Source: Pelotomaculum sp. UBA3103 (GTDB taxonomy: Bacteria > Bacillota > Desulfotomaculia > Desulfotomaculales > Pelotomaculaceae). From it: 42,367 nt of DNA. Below, piece by piece: positions 25,948 to 34,359 of this stretch. The position numbers and the translations under genes are program-made. Under the pieces are notes generated by a model that did not search any database, had not been told where the DNA came from, and saw only the letters and a list, made by a program, of their open reading frames with translations. The stretch covers positions 1-42,367 of the forward strand of contig DFAP01000106.1 in the NCBI GenBank assembly GCA_002365855.1. The letters are read 5' to 3'. Positions within the stretch are counted from its first letter, which is position 1, and every line of letters begins with the position of its first letter.

Positions 25948-28599
25948 TTATTGTGCGAGCCACATGTTTAACACCCTGTTTACCGCAACCGCCGTTTCCG
26001 CCCTGGTCGCGCCGTCGCCAGGTCTAAAAAGACCGCCGCTGCCCTGGAGCAGTCCAGCGCTTGAGACCCTGGCTACAGCATCCTTTGCGTAATCAGGAAT
26101 GTTGCCCTGATCTGAGTACGCGTACGATAGGGCCTCATCCGCACCAGTCAGGCTAAGGGCGCGATCAATCATTACGGCCATCTCGCTTCTGCTGACCCTG
26201 GCATTGGGCATAAAAGTCCCGTCCGGGTATCCGGAAATAACGCCACGGCTTACTGCCGCAACAACCGCAGGCAATGCCCAGTCTGGCACCTGATCCTTGA
26301 ATGTGGGTAAGCTTTCAGGAACAGGCCACTGCATTGCCGATGCCAGCATGTTAACAAACTGAGCCCTGGTTACCGCCTGGTCGGGGCCGTAGGAACCATC
26401 CGGAAAACCGTTTACCACCCCACAGGCGGCCAGGCTGCTGATGGACGGCAGGGCCCAGTGTCCCATAGTATCTGTAAAGACCGGCTCGGGGCGGCCGTCA
26501 TCCACCAGCGCCAGCGAGCCGAATTCCCAGATCCTGGACGTTACTATTTTCGTCCCACCGTCTACCCGGGACGGCTGCTCTTTCCATTCCCCTGTGGATC
26601 CGTCCAACAACAGGATGGCGGGTCTTCCCTCCACTGCATCCTGGTTGTAAGGCCAGCTTATTTGATAGGGCGCGCCAAGTAAAACATCCTGTTCATCAAT
26701 CGTTCCGAACACAACCGCTTCCAGCAGCGACAACCCCTCTGACAGATCAACAGGAGCGTCCTCCATGGCCAGCCTAACCTGTACAGGCGAGGACACGCTT
26801 TGAGCAGGTATTTCTATCTTGATCCTGCCATCCAGTGAAATTTCGGATACTTTGTCGGGGTCGACCTGGAACTCGGTCTCCGGCGCCTTGACGGAAACCG
26901 GGACAGTTAATCTCAGCCCCTGGAACGTCGCCGTCATTTCACCCGAGGCAGCCCTCCCGGCAGCAATAAATTTTCCTTCCGATACCCGGCCCAGTACACT
27001 GTCAACAGTCCACTTCACATCCCCGGGGTTCAGGTCAAAGTACTCACCGTATAATGTAGTTACTTTTGTGGTTAGTTGGGCTGATTGGCCTGGTTCTAAT
27101 ACTATTGAAGAAGGGCTTACCATCAGGTTATTAAGCTGCTCCGGTCCGATAACTCTTACCTCCGCCTTACCGGTAACTCTCCCCAGAGCCGCGCTGATAG
27201 TATATTCGCCGCCTTTGTTTGGCGCAAATATATTTTCCCTTAGAGCATCTGCCGCCGGTGAAGACGACCAGGTAACTTTCCTGGGCTCAATAGTTACAGG
27301 ATTATAGTACTCGTCGTAGCCTTTGGCTGAAAACTCGCCCTTGGTGCCTGCTAACAACACCGTGGGACCGCTGACCGCCAGGCCGTCCAACTCTCCCTCC
27401 GGCGCAGTGGAAAAAAGGCCAATGGCGTTGGGGACCCGGCGCTGGGTTAGCCCCTGAGGAAGGTTAATCAGGCTGATGTCGAACTCACCGGTGTGCCTGG
27501 CAGCTACAGTGGTGGAACCGCCACCGTCAAGGTTAACCGCCCTCCACATGCCAATCGACATGAGAAAGCCGGCTAATTCTTCCTGGGTCATCCCTATACT
27601 CAGAACGTTGCCTTCCGAAGATTGCTTCTCCACACCAACTAAATAAAGTGTTTTGCCGTCTTTACTAATACCTGCGGCCGTGCGGGCGTGCTTGCCGGCA
27701 ATATTTTGGGTGAAATACGCGGGCATGCGTCCATCCTGGACCAGCAGGGCCTGTCCACCTACCGCGGCGAAAAGTTCTTCACCCAGCGGTTCAACTGTGC
27801 AAGTATATTCAACCTTTGTACCGGGAAGCAAGTTATTTTCCAGAAACCCGGCTGCTTCCCCGTGGCCCCTGAGCACATAGCCGTCAGGTGGTATCGGCGT
27901 CCCCGGCAGGTCGGTTGAGACCTGTTGAACCACGTCATTTCTAACCACCACTTCGACCACACCGTCCAGGTCAGGATGTTTGCCCCTGCTGGTAGCGCCC
28001 CAGAGCGAGTTATACAGGACGAGGGCGTCAATATCGGAGGAAATACCCGACATCAACAGGTATTCCGGCTTATTGACACCGGCAAGTGGAAAGCTGTTTC
28101 CGTTGCCGGCAGAAACCAGACCGTTGAAACTGAATAATTCGAGAAGCGGAGATTTGTCCGATGTTAGCCCAAAGCCATACATATCATCCCTCTGGGGCGG
28201 GCTTCCGACCAGGCGCCCGCTCTGGTAGGAAAGTCCGATGGGCTTCCCGCTATCTCCCATCTGGAAAAAATCACCGTTTATTGCTGCAACCGCTCCGGCA
28301 CGCCGGGCCATCTCAGTTACAGTCATATTTTTAAAAATGACACCCTCCTCACCGATCAAAGTGTCCAGCTCCAAATAAGGATCGCTTAAATCAACTTCTA
28401 AAATATATACATTGAGCGGCCCTTCATTTGTTCTCATGCTTATTGTCTGCAACACCACTCCCCGGGTAATAATTTCCTCGCTGGTGGTCTTGCTGATTAC
28501 CTGGTACGCGCTGGCGGCGGAAGGCGCAAACAAACTGATTACGAAAACCGCAAAAAGCAGGAGCCTCAAAAATAAAGATCTGAAACGTCTCTTTTGCAA
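25948..28599 (-). CDS. Exported phosphodiester glycosidase-family protein with Ig-like and SLH domains
   Basis: Large 883-residue surface protein. Residues 1-31 are a signal peptide (basic start, hydrophobic core, cleavage near SAASA). About 60-400 match the phosphodiester glycosidase (NAGPA/DUF2233) domain, with AAINGDFFQMG and the signature NLDGGGSTTVAA. Two Ig-like domains follow (starting near VSGPTVLLAG and MVSPSSIVLEPG), then a beta-rich region. Three C-terminal SLH repeats (FTDTMGHWA, FKDQVPDWA, and a less regular YSDQGNIPDYA) would anchor it to secondary wall polymer. It probably hydrolyses a GlcNAc-phosphodiester or related wall/exopolysaccharide bond; the substrate is unknown. An ATG start with a GGAGG site about 8 nt upstream. 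Confidence 0.9.
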   Translation of the reverse strand: MQKRRFRSLFLRLLLFAVFVISLFAPSAASAYQVISKTTSEEIITRGVVLQTISMRTNEGPLNVYILEVDLSDPYLELDTLIGEEGVIFKNMTVTEMARRAGAVAAINGDFFQMGDSGKPIGLSYQSGRLVGSPPQRDDMYGFGLTSDKSPLLELFSFNGLVSAGNGNSFPLAGVNKPEYLLMSGISSDIDALVLYNSLWGATSRGKHPDLDGVVEVVVRNDVVQQVSTDLPGTPIPPDGYVLRGHGEAAGFLENNLLPGTKVEYTCTVEPLGEELFAAVGGQALLVQDGRMPAYFTQNIAGKHARTAAGISKDGKTLYLVGVEKQSSEGNVLSIGMTQEELAGFLMSIGMWRAVNLDGGGSTTVAARHTGEFDISLINLPQGLTQRRVPNAIGLFSTAPEGELDGLAVSGPTVLLAGTKGEFSAKGYDEYYNPVTIEPRKVTWSSSPAADALRENIFAPNKGGEYTISAALGRVTGKAEVRVIGPEQLNNLMVSPSSIVLEPGQSAQLTTKVTTLYGEYFDLNPGDVKWTVDSVLGRVSEGKFIAAGRAASGEMTATFQGLRLTVPVSVKAPETEFQVDPDKVSEISLDGRIKIEIPAQSVSSPVQVRLAMEDAPVDLSEGLSLLEAVVFGTIDEQDVLLGAPYQISWPYNQDAVEGRPAILLLDGSTGEWKEQPSRVDGGTKIVTSRIWEFGSLALVDDGRPEPVFTDTMGHWALPSISSLAACGVVNGFPDGSYGPDQAVTRAQFVNMLASAMQWPVPESLPTFKDQVPDWALPAVVAAVSRGVISGYPDGTFMPNARVSRSEMAVMIDRALSLTGADEALSYAYSDQGNIPDYAKDAVARVSSAGLLQGSGGLFRPGDGATRAETAVAVNRVLNMWLAQ

Positions 28600-28642
28600 A
28601 ATTACCCCTCCTCACAATACAGCTGATTAACTAGAATTTATT

Positions 28643-28665
28643 AAAAAAGACCCTGGCTTGGGTCT
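28643..28665 (-). terminator. Terminator-like hairpin in the SLH gene upstream region
   Basis: A 6-bp stem (28648-28653 with 28660-28665, 6-nt loop) is followed on the minus strand by six T residues. It lies about 150 nt beyond the radical SAM gene and just downstream of a TATAAT element, so it could end the upstream transcript or act as a leader attenuator for the SLH gene. Confidence 0.55.
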
Positions 28666-28673
28666 GGAACTTC

Positions 28674-28679
28674 ATTATA
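28674..28679 (-). promoter_or_regulatory. Possible -10 element (TATAAT) of the SLH protein gene
   Basis: An exact TATAAT lies on the minus strand about 75 nt upstream of the SLH gene start. The region 17-18 bp upstream does not match a -35 box well, so this is tentative. Confidence 0.35.
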
Positions 28680-28816
28680 TTTTTAGCCCCCTTTGGGCAT
28701 CTATCACTGTACTAAGTCACATGGTCCACAGAAAAATATTCTATTTAACCCTTTTATTATAAACCATAGCAATAAAACACTCAATATGTAGAAAAATAGG
28801 CAAAATATTTAAATAA

Positions 28817-29719
28817 TCAGCTGGGAAATCTGGTTAAACCGGCCCGCCGGGCAACCTGAACAGCCCGACGGTACTCTTCTCTGCTGATCCTCCTGTTTAA
28901 TTCTGGACAGCTGAAAGCCTTGTGCGCCGGGTAATACTGGCTCATAATATTTATGTATGTTTTTTTCGAAACTTCCCCCGCTAAAAATTCAACCACTTTT
29001 TTAGTTCGTGCCAAATCACCGGGCAAAACAAGGTGCCTTACCAGAAGCCCCCGGGTGGCTATCCCTTTTTCATCCACAACGAGATCGCCAACCTGCCCGT
29101 GCATTAGTTTTACCGCCTTCTTGGCAATTGTAAAGTAACCAGCCGCGCCGGAATACTTCCTCCCGGTTTCATCGTCGCCAAACTTGATATCAGGCATATA
29201 AATATCAATGACGCCGTTCAGAATCTCCAGCGTCTTCAAAGAGTCGTAACCACCGGTATTATAGACCAAGGGTATATTTAAACCCCTAGTCTTGGCAATC
29301 AGCAGAGCTTCTAGAAACTGAGGAACAAAGTGACTCGGGGACACCAGGTTAATATTGTGACAGCCGCCCCGCTGTAATTCCAGCATTATTTCTGCAAGCT
29401 CAGGGGCTGAAACTTCGTCGCCTTCGCCCTCCTGGCTTATCTCATAGTTCTGACAGAACTGGCATTTTAAATTGCAGTATGAAAAAAAGACCGTACCAGA
29501 GCCTTTCGACCCCACGAGCGGGGGTTCCTCCCCAAAATGAGGCCCATAGCTGCTTACAGCGGCATGCCGGCCCCCCTGGCATATCCCCAGCTCTCCACCA
29601 AGGCGGTTAACGCGGCACTCCTGTGCGCAAATCGTGCAGTCCGCCAGTAAATTAACGGCCTGCGCTGCTTTCTCCTCCAGTTCTTTGAGCGTTAATTTCA
29701 AATATGCAGCTTCGCCCAT
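28817..29719 (-). CDS. PflX-like radical SAM protein
   Basis: Radical SAM protein of the PflA-activating-enzyme-like group COG1313 (PflX/YgiQ-adjacent families are different). The radical SAM cluster is FFSYCNLKCQFCQNYE (C-x3-C-x2-C). The 300-residue protein also has an N-terminal extra cysteine group (CTICAQECRVNRLGGELGIC), typical of this subfamily, and YNTGGYDSLKTLE and MPDIKFGDDETG downstream. Substrates of COG1313 proteins are poorly known; no glycyl-radical enzyme is encoded nearby. The ATG has AAGGTGG six bases upstream, and the gene follows ychF by 11 nt. Confidence 0.85.
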   Translation of the reverse strand: MGEAAYLKLTLKELEEKAAQAVNLLADCTICAQECRVNRLGGELGICQGGRHAAVSSYGPHFGEEPPLVGSKGSGTVFFSYCNLKCQFCQNYEISQEGEGDEVSAPELAEIMLELQRGGCHNINLVSPSHFVPQFLEALLIAKTRGLNIPLVYNTGGYDSLKTLEILNGVIDIYMPDIKFGDDETGRKYSGAAGYFTIAKKAVKLMHGQVGDLVVDEKGIATRGLLVRHLVLPGDLARTKKVVEFLAGEVSKKTYINIMSQYYPAHKAFSCPELNRRISREEYRRAVQVARRAGLTRFPS

Positions 29720-29730
29720 ACCGTACCACC

Positions 29731-30825
29731 TTATATATTAAACCTGAAGTTAATAATATCCCCGTCCTCAACAATATATTCTTTGCCTTCCAGGCGGAAT
29801 AGCCCCTTTTCTTTAACCTTAGCCATGCTTTGCAGGCTTGACAAATCACGGTACTTAACTACTTCCGCCTTGATAAAACCCCTCTCAATATCAGAATGCA
29901 CCTTGCCCGCCGCGCGCCGCGCTTCGGTACCTTTATTAATGGTCCAGGCTTTCACCTCATCTTCTCCAACAGTAAAAAATGAAATCAGACCCATAAACTC
30001 GTATGCGCTGCGGGCCAGCCTGTCAATGCCTGATTGTGACACTCCCAGGTCCGCCATGAAAATTTCCCTGTCGGATGCGGGCAGCTGTCTAATTTCCATT
30101 TCCATCTTTCCGCAGATTTCAAGTAACGGCAGGCTGCGCCCGGCGGCAAAAGCATGCAGTTCATCTTTTCCTGGATAAGACTTTGTCTTGAACTGGGTTT
30201 CGTCAGAGTTGACCACCAGCAGCAGGGGCTTTTCAGTCAGGAATCCATAGTTTTTCAAGACCTGCCTTTCCTGCTCCGAAAGGTCAATGCGTCCAATGGG
30301 AAGCTCATTTTCCAGTGCATCCAGGCATTTTTCCATGATCTCAAGCTCACCGGCGTTTTCTTTTTTGATTTTTTTGCCGCTTTTGATGCGTTCTATCCTC
30401 TTTTCGATAATTTCCATATCGGCAAAGAGCAGTTCCAGGTTTATTGTTTCAATATCCCTCAGTGGATCAACGGCGCCGTCCACATGCGGCACATCCTCGT
30501 CTATAAAAGAGCGCACCACGTGGACCAGCAGGTCAACATTTCTTATGGCGGCAAGGAACTGATTTCCCACACCTTTCCCCTGGCTTGACCCCCTGACAAG
30601 GCCTGGCACATCGCTGAACTGAATCGAAGCATAAGTTGTCTTACGCGGCCGGTACAATTCACTTAAAAAATCTACCCTGGCGTCAGGTACTATCGCCGCC
30701 CTGATGTTCGTATCAGTCTTACCTGTAAAAAAATTGGAGGTTTCGGCGCCAGCGCCGGTTAACAGATTAAAAACGGTAGTTTTTCCAACCATCGGCAGAC
30801 CTATCAAACCACAATTAAGATTCAT
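29731..30825 (-). CDS. ychF: Redox-regulated ATPase YchF (Obg family)
   Basis: Universally conserved P-loop NTPase of the Obg group that prefers ATP to GTP and associates with ribosomes. The P-loop is GLPMVGKTT; DVPGLVRG is G3; the G4 position reads NSDE rather than NKxD, the YchF type of deviation that allows ATP use. The C-terminal TGS domain includes SFFTVGEDEVKAWTI and AAGKVHSDIERGFIKAEVV. The 364-residue length is normal. An ATG follows an AAGGTGAT site. Divergent from the tauE-like gene. Confidence 0.95.
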   Translation of the reverse strand: MNLNCGLIGLPMVGKTTVFNLLTGAGAETSNFFTGKTDTNIRAAIVPDARVDFLSELYRPRKTTYASIQFSDVPGLVRGSSQGKGVGNQFLAAIRNVDLLVHVVRSFIDEDVPHVDGAVDPLRDIETINLELLFADMEIIEKRIERIKSGKKIKKENAGELEIMEKCLDALENELPIGRIDLSEQERQVLKNYGFLTEKPLLLVVNSDETQFKTKSYPGKDELHAFAAGRSLPLLEICGKMEMEIRQLPASDREIFMADLGVSQSGIDRLARSAYEFMGLISFFTVGEDEVKAWTINKGTEARRAAGKVHSDIERGFIKAEVVKYRDLSSLQSMAKVKEKGLFRLEGKEYIVEDGDIINFRFNI

Positions 30826-30931
30826 TTTTTTATCACCTTATTTATTTTTTCAAATTATTTTAGTAAATTATTAAAAAATATTTATTACAATCATCGAATA
30901 TTTTACGAGAACTTTTTTATTATTATTTAAA

Positions 30932-30940
30932 TGATATAAT
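30932..30940 (+). promoter_or_regulatory. Extended -10 promoter of the TauE/SafE-like gene
   Basis: The plus strand reads TGATATAAT, a perfect extended -10 (TG-n-TATAAT), 22 nt before the start codon. No good -35 box is present, which extended -10 promoters tolerate. The resulting leader would be only about 15 nt and contain the GGGAGGG ribosome site. Confidence 0.55.
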
Positions 30941-30961
30941 ATCAGCGGGAGGGAGAAATAA

Positions 30962-31315
30962 ATGCATCCTGCAATGATGATTGCCCTGGGTACGTTAACT
31001 GGTGTTGCGGCGAGCTTCACAGGCCTGGGGGGCGGTTTTATAATGGTTCCACTGCTGATCTTTCTGGGCTTTGCGGCTCAAAAGGCGGTTGGAACCTCCT
31101 TTATGGCTATCCTCATTATCAGCACGTCCGCTTTATTTGCTCACGGCAAACTAAATCATGTCGACTACAGGCTGGGCATCTTCCTCGGCATCGGAGGAAT
31201 ACTTGGAGCGCAAATTGGAGCCAGATTGGTTGAATATGTGTCCACGGCGACATTCAATAAAATATTTGCTATTATCCTGGTAGCTCTGGCCGCACGCATG
31301 TTTTTCCAAAAGTAA
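30962..31315 (+). CDS. Half-length TauE/SafE family membrane protein
   Basis: A 117-residue membrane protein with about four hydrophobic segments and the TauE/SafE (DUF81) N-terminal signature GVAASFTGLGGGFIMVPLLI and the paired LGIGGILGAQIGARL. Full-length family members have two such repeats (about 250 residues) and export sulfite, sulfoacetate or related anions; this gene encodes a single repeat. The ATG has GGGAGGG about 8 nt upstream, and the frame closes normally, so it is not an obvious truncation. It probably works as a homodimer (inference). Substrate unknown. Confidence 0.82.
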   Translation: MHPAMMIALGTLTGVAASFTGLGGGFIMVPLLIFLGFAAQKAVGTSFMAILIISTSALFAHGKLNHVDYRLGIFLGIGGILGAQIGARLVEYVSTATFNKIFAIILVALAARMFFQK

Positions 31316-31373
31316 AAATTTTTTTAAACCTGGCTTAACGATATTATATTTCTCTGGTGGTTGGAGGTCACAG

Positions 31374-31409
31374 TCAGGTACAGCCAACCGTCTTCCTGTA
31401 CTGATTTTT
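31374..31409 (+). terminator. Probable terminator after the TauE/SafE-like gene
   Basis: Inverted repeat TCAGGTACAG / CTGTACTGA (31374-31383 with 31396-31404, one bulged base) followed by TTTTT on the plus strand, 59 nt after the stop codon. The stem is imperfect. Confidence 0.45.
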
Positions 31410-31528
31410 ACATCTCCGTCCAGACTAAGTGTCTTTGCTCCTCCCCTACATAAACAGCTACTGTGATATTTCTCTTCCTTTAAAATCTGCTCATATACTG
31501 ACAGATCAGTTTGTCCTGTTCAGAACAT

Positions 31529-32326
31529 TTAAAGGGGTTCTAGCTTCACATCCAGGCCAGGGTCCCCCCATAAAAGCCTGATCACAGTCTCCACTTGACA
31601 AAGGTCACCGCTGGTAAAAAATGATTGGTTGCCTTTCTGTGGATCAGGCGCTGCCAGATTGTTGCTTTCCAGCACCCGGGCCACCTGACGGGCGACAGCT
31701 TCACCGGTGTCAATTAATATGACATTAGCGCCCACCAGTTTTTCTATCAACGGCTTCAGGAAAGGGTAATGCGTGCATCCCAATATAATTGTGTCTACTC
31801 CCTTCTGTATCAGCGGGTCAAGGTAACAATTCAGAAGCTCTTCAGCTTCAGGCAAATCGACTGCTCCCGATTCAACAAGTTCTACCAGGCCGGGGCAGGG
31901 TTGGGTATAAACCTCAACGTTATCCCCGAAACGTTCAACCAGAGAATTGAATCGTTTTCCCGCAAGTGTGACTCCTGTGGCCAGAATACCAATTTTGCCA
32001 TTGCGGGTAACGGATGCAGCCGGTTTAACTGCAGGCTCTATGCCGACAACAGGGACGCTCAAGCGCTGCCTCACGGCATCCAGCGCAACTATTGAGGTAG
32101 TGTTACTGGCAATCACGATGAGTTTGGCGCCCATAGACAAAAGAAAATCACTGATCGCAAAAGCCCGGGCCAGGATTATTTGTTGTGGCTTGACTCCGTA
32201 TGGACAATAAGCCGAGTCGGCAAAATAAATAAAATTTTCCCCGGGGAGAATACGGCGCACTTCTTTCATCACCGACAACCCCCCTACACCTGAATCAAAA
32301 AACCCAATGGGGTTTGGATTGGCCAT
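31529..32326 (-). CDS. murI: Glutamate racemase-like protein with Cys-to-Ser at the first catalytic position
   Basis: Member of the Asp/Glu racemase family; glutamate racemase supplies D-glutamate for peptidoglycan. The 265-residue protein has DSGVGG (D11), the ADSAYCPYG loop, and the second catalytic cysteine with its histidine in LGCTHYPFL (C184, H186). The first catalytic position, normally the cysteine of the ACNTA motif, is serine here (S74 in VIASNTTS; codon AGT on the minus strand). The fold is otherwise complete, with no frameshift. Two-base racemisation normally needs both cysteines, so activity is doubtful or altered. The ATG at 32326 has GAGGTG about 6 nt upstream. It is a lone minus-strand gene. 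Confidence 0.87.
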   Translation of the reverse strand: MANPNPIGFFDSGVGGLSVMKEVRRILPGENFIYFADSAYCPYGVKPQQIILARAFAISDFLLSMGAKLIVIASNTTSIVALDAVRQRLSVPVVGIEPAVKPAASVTRNGKIGILATGVTLAGKRFNSLVERFGDNVEVYTQPCPGLVELVESGAVDLPEAEELLNCYLDPLIQKGVDTIILGCTHYPFLKPLIEKLVGANVILIDTGEAVARQVARVLESNNLAAPDPQKGNQSFFTSGDLCQVETVIRLLWGDPGLDVKLEPL

Positions 32327-32497
32327 AATACACACCTCGTAAGAGCTGTTTGCCATAACTGTTTATCTACTTATATGTTTATACGGTGGATGGCTCTTTC
32401 CTGCCTAAATATATTAAAACTGCCTAGATATATAAATAATAAAAAACATATCATTTAGTATCGGTCAGGCCGGAAAAAATATACTAAAAACCTTATA

Positions 32498-32545
32498 CCC
32501 CTAAAGGTGATGCTCTGGGGAATAAAGAATTCCTTTATGAAGCAT
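32498..32545 (+). promoter_or_regulatory. Candidate structured leader (possible pseudoknot) of the AOR operon
   Basis: Just upstream of the ribosome site three complementary pairs can be drawn: CCCC (32498-32501) with GGGG (32517-32520), ATGCT (32510-32514) with AGCAT (32541-32545), and ATAAAG/CTTTAT (32522-32527 with 32533-32538, 5-nt loop). The first crosses the second, so together they form a pseudoknot. I do not recognise it as a known riboswitch class. The rest of the 239-bp gap back to murI is A/T-rich without clear sites. Confidence 0.35.
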
Positions 32546-32565
32546 TTTATTTAGGAGGCTTTAAT

Positions 32566-34359
32566 GTGGCTTATTGTGGTTGGTATGGAAAAACCCTCCG
32601 TGTAAACCTAAAATCACGAGCGGTGTTCGAAGAACAAATAGGACAGGATATCCTGACCGGCTGGCTCGGAGGCCGCGGTCTTGGCGCCTGTATAGTAGAC
32701 GCGGAAGTGCCTGCCCGCTGCGATGCCCTTGGTCCGGAAAATAAACTGGTTTTTGCCTCAGGTCCTCTGACGGGTATGAATATACCAGGCGTTAGCCGGT
32801 TCAGCGCTTCGGCAAAATCTCCGCTTACCGGTACCTTGATTGATTCAAACGCCGGTGGAACATGGGGTTTAATGCTGAAAAGGTCCGGTTATGACGCGCT
32901 TATAGTCGAGGGAGAATCCTCTGAACCAGTATACCTGAAAATTGATGACGGACACGCTGAAATTTGCCCGGCGGGAGATCTTTGGGGGAAAGATACCAAA
33001 CAGTCTTCTGTAATGATTCAAAAAAGCCTTGGTAGAGGCTCAAGTGTTGCCAGCATTGGGCCGGCCGGAGAAAATCTGGTGAAATATGCTTCTATCATCA
33101 TCGATGGCAGCCATGCGCTTGGGCGTGGCGGTCTTGGCGCCGTTATGGGGGCTAAAAAGCTGAAAGCTGTAGCTGTGCGCGGCTCGAAAAAGGTCAAAGC
33201 GGCCGACCCGGAAAAACTGGAGTTCTATGTTTACGAGGCCGTTAAATGGTTAAAAGCCAACCCCATCACCTCTCAGGGTCTGCCGGAATTTGGCACTGCA
33301 GTACTTGTCAACCTCTTTAATGAAATGGGTGTTTTCCCTGCCAGGAATTTTCAGAGTTCACAGTTCCCAGGTGCGCGGGGAATCTCCGGAGAAGCGATTT
33401 CCGAAACGCTTACACCCATGCGCCGCGGCTGCTACCGCTGCCCGGTTAAGTGTAAAAGACTTGTTAAATCAAAGGACGGTATAACCAGGGGACCAGAGTA
33501 CGAGTCCGTTTGGGCGTTAGGGCCGCAGTGCGGCATCGGCAGCCTTGATGTTATAGTTGCGGCAAATAACCTTTGCAACCTAATGGGTATAGACACCATT
33601 TCCACAGGGGTAACTATAGGCTGCGCCATGGAGCTTGAAGAAAAAGGGCTGTTCCAAACGGGGCTTAGGTTTGGCGATGAGGAGGGGCTTTTAAGGGTTA
33701 TAGCTCAAATCGCCTACCGGGAGGGTACAGGCAGCCTGATGGCTGAGGGCTCCAGATACCTGGCTGAAAAATGCGGGGCGCCATCGCTTGCCATGCAGGT
33801 CAAAGGCCTGGAACTGCCGGCCTACGATCCCCGTGGCCTTCAGGGCATGGGCCTGAGTTTTGCCACATCCAACAGGGGAGGCTGTCACATGCGCGCCTAT
33901 ATGGCTGGTCCGGAAGCACTTGGGGTTCCTAAGATGGTTGATCGTTTCAGCACCGGGGGCAAGGCTGGACTGGTCATCACCCAGCAAAATATTAATGCGG
34001 CATTGGATAGCCTGATTGTTTGCCGCTTTATCAATTTGGCTGTAACCGAAGAATACTTTGCCAGGATTTTTTCCGCTGCAACCGGGTTTGAGTGCCAGTC
34101 GCAGGATTTGCACCATATTGGCGAGCGCATCTGGAACCTGGAGCGTCTCTACAACCTCCGTGCAGGATTGGATTCCTCTTTTGATACCCTGCCACCCAGA
34201 TTATTGAAAGAACCAGTATTGCACGGCCCTTCCCGAGGAGTTGTGGTAGATCTCGATCCAATGATGTCGGAATATTACCGCTTCAGGGGCTGGAGCGCAA
34301 ACGGCCTTCCCTCCTCCTCAAAACTAAAGGAATTGTCTCTGGAGGATGCTTTATGTTAA
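32566..34359 (+). CDS. Aldehyde:ferredoxin oxidoreductase family enzyme (tungsten/molybdenum)
   Basis: Oxidises aldehydes to carboxylates with ferredoxin as electron acceptor (or the reverse), using a bis-pterin tungsten or molybdenum cofactor and one 4Fe-4S cluster. The 597-residue protein has the cofactor-binding N-terminal domain (GGRGLGA, FASGPLTGMNIPG, GRGGLGAVMGAKKLKAV) and cluster cysteines C289-x2-C292-x3-C296 with C486 as the distal ligand. The GTG start is preceded by AGGAGG about 8 nt upstream; an ATG one base earlier is out of frame. It ends 7 nt inside the next gene, so it is coupled to the class II aldolase. Substrate cannot be read from sequence. Confidence 0.93.
   Translation: MAYCGWYGKTLRVNLKSRAVFEEQIGQDILTGWLGGRGLGACIVDAEVPARCDALGPENKLVFASGPLTGMNIPGVSRFSASAKSPLTGTLIDSNAGGTWGLMLKRSGYDALIVEGESSEPVYLKIDDGHAEICPAGDLWGKDTKQSSVMIQKSLGRGSSVASIGPAGENLVKYASIIIDGSHALGRGGLGAVMGAKKLKAVAVRGSKKVKAADPEKLEFYVYEAVKWLKANPITSQGLPEFGTAVLVNLFNEMGVFPARNFQSSQFPGARGISGEAISETLTPMRRGCYRCPVKCKRLVKSKDGITRGPEYESVWALGPQCGIGSLDVIVAANNLCNLMGIDTISTGVTIGCAMELEEKGLFQTGLRFGDEEGLLRVIAQIAYREGTGSLMAEGSRYLAEKCGAPSLAMQVKGLELPAYDPRGLQGMGLSFATSNRGGCHMRAYMAGPEALGVPKMVDRFSTGGKAGLVITQQNINAALDSLIVCRFINLAVTEEYFARIFSAATGFECQSQDLHHIGERIWNLERLYNLRAGLDSSFDTLPPRLLKEPVLHGPSRGVVVDLDPMMSEYYRFRGWSANGLPSSSKLKELSLEDALC

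Noticed and set aside
28680..28760. Cyclic di-GMP riboswitch upstream of the SLH protein gene
   Set aside because: A GCCC/GGGC hairpin is present, but the conserved GEMM landmarks are absent.
32327..32565. Moco/Tuco riboswitch upstream of the aldehyde oxidoreductase
   Set aside because: The leader is structured, but I could not match the conserved aptamer elements I remember. It is reported only as an unclassified structure.
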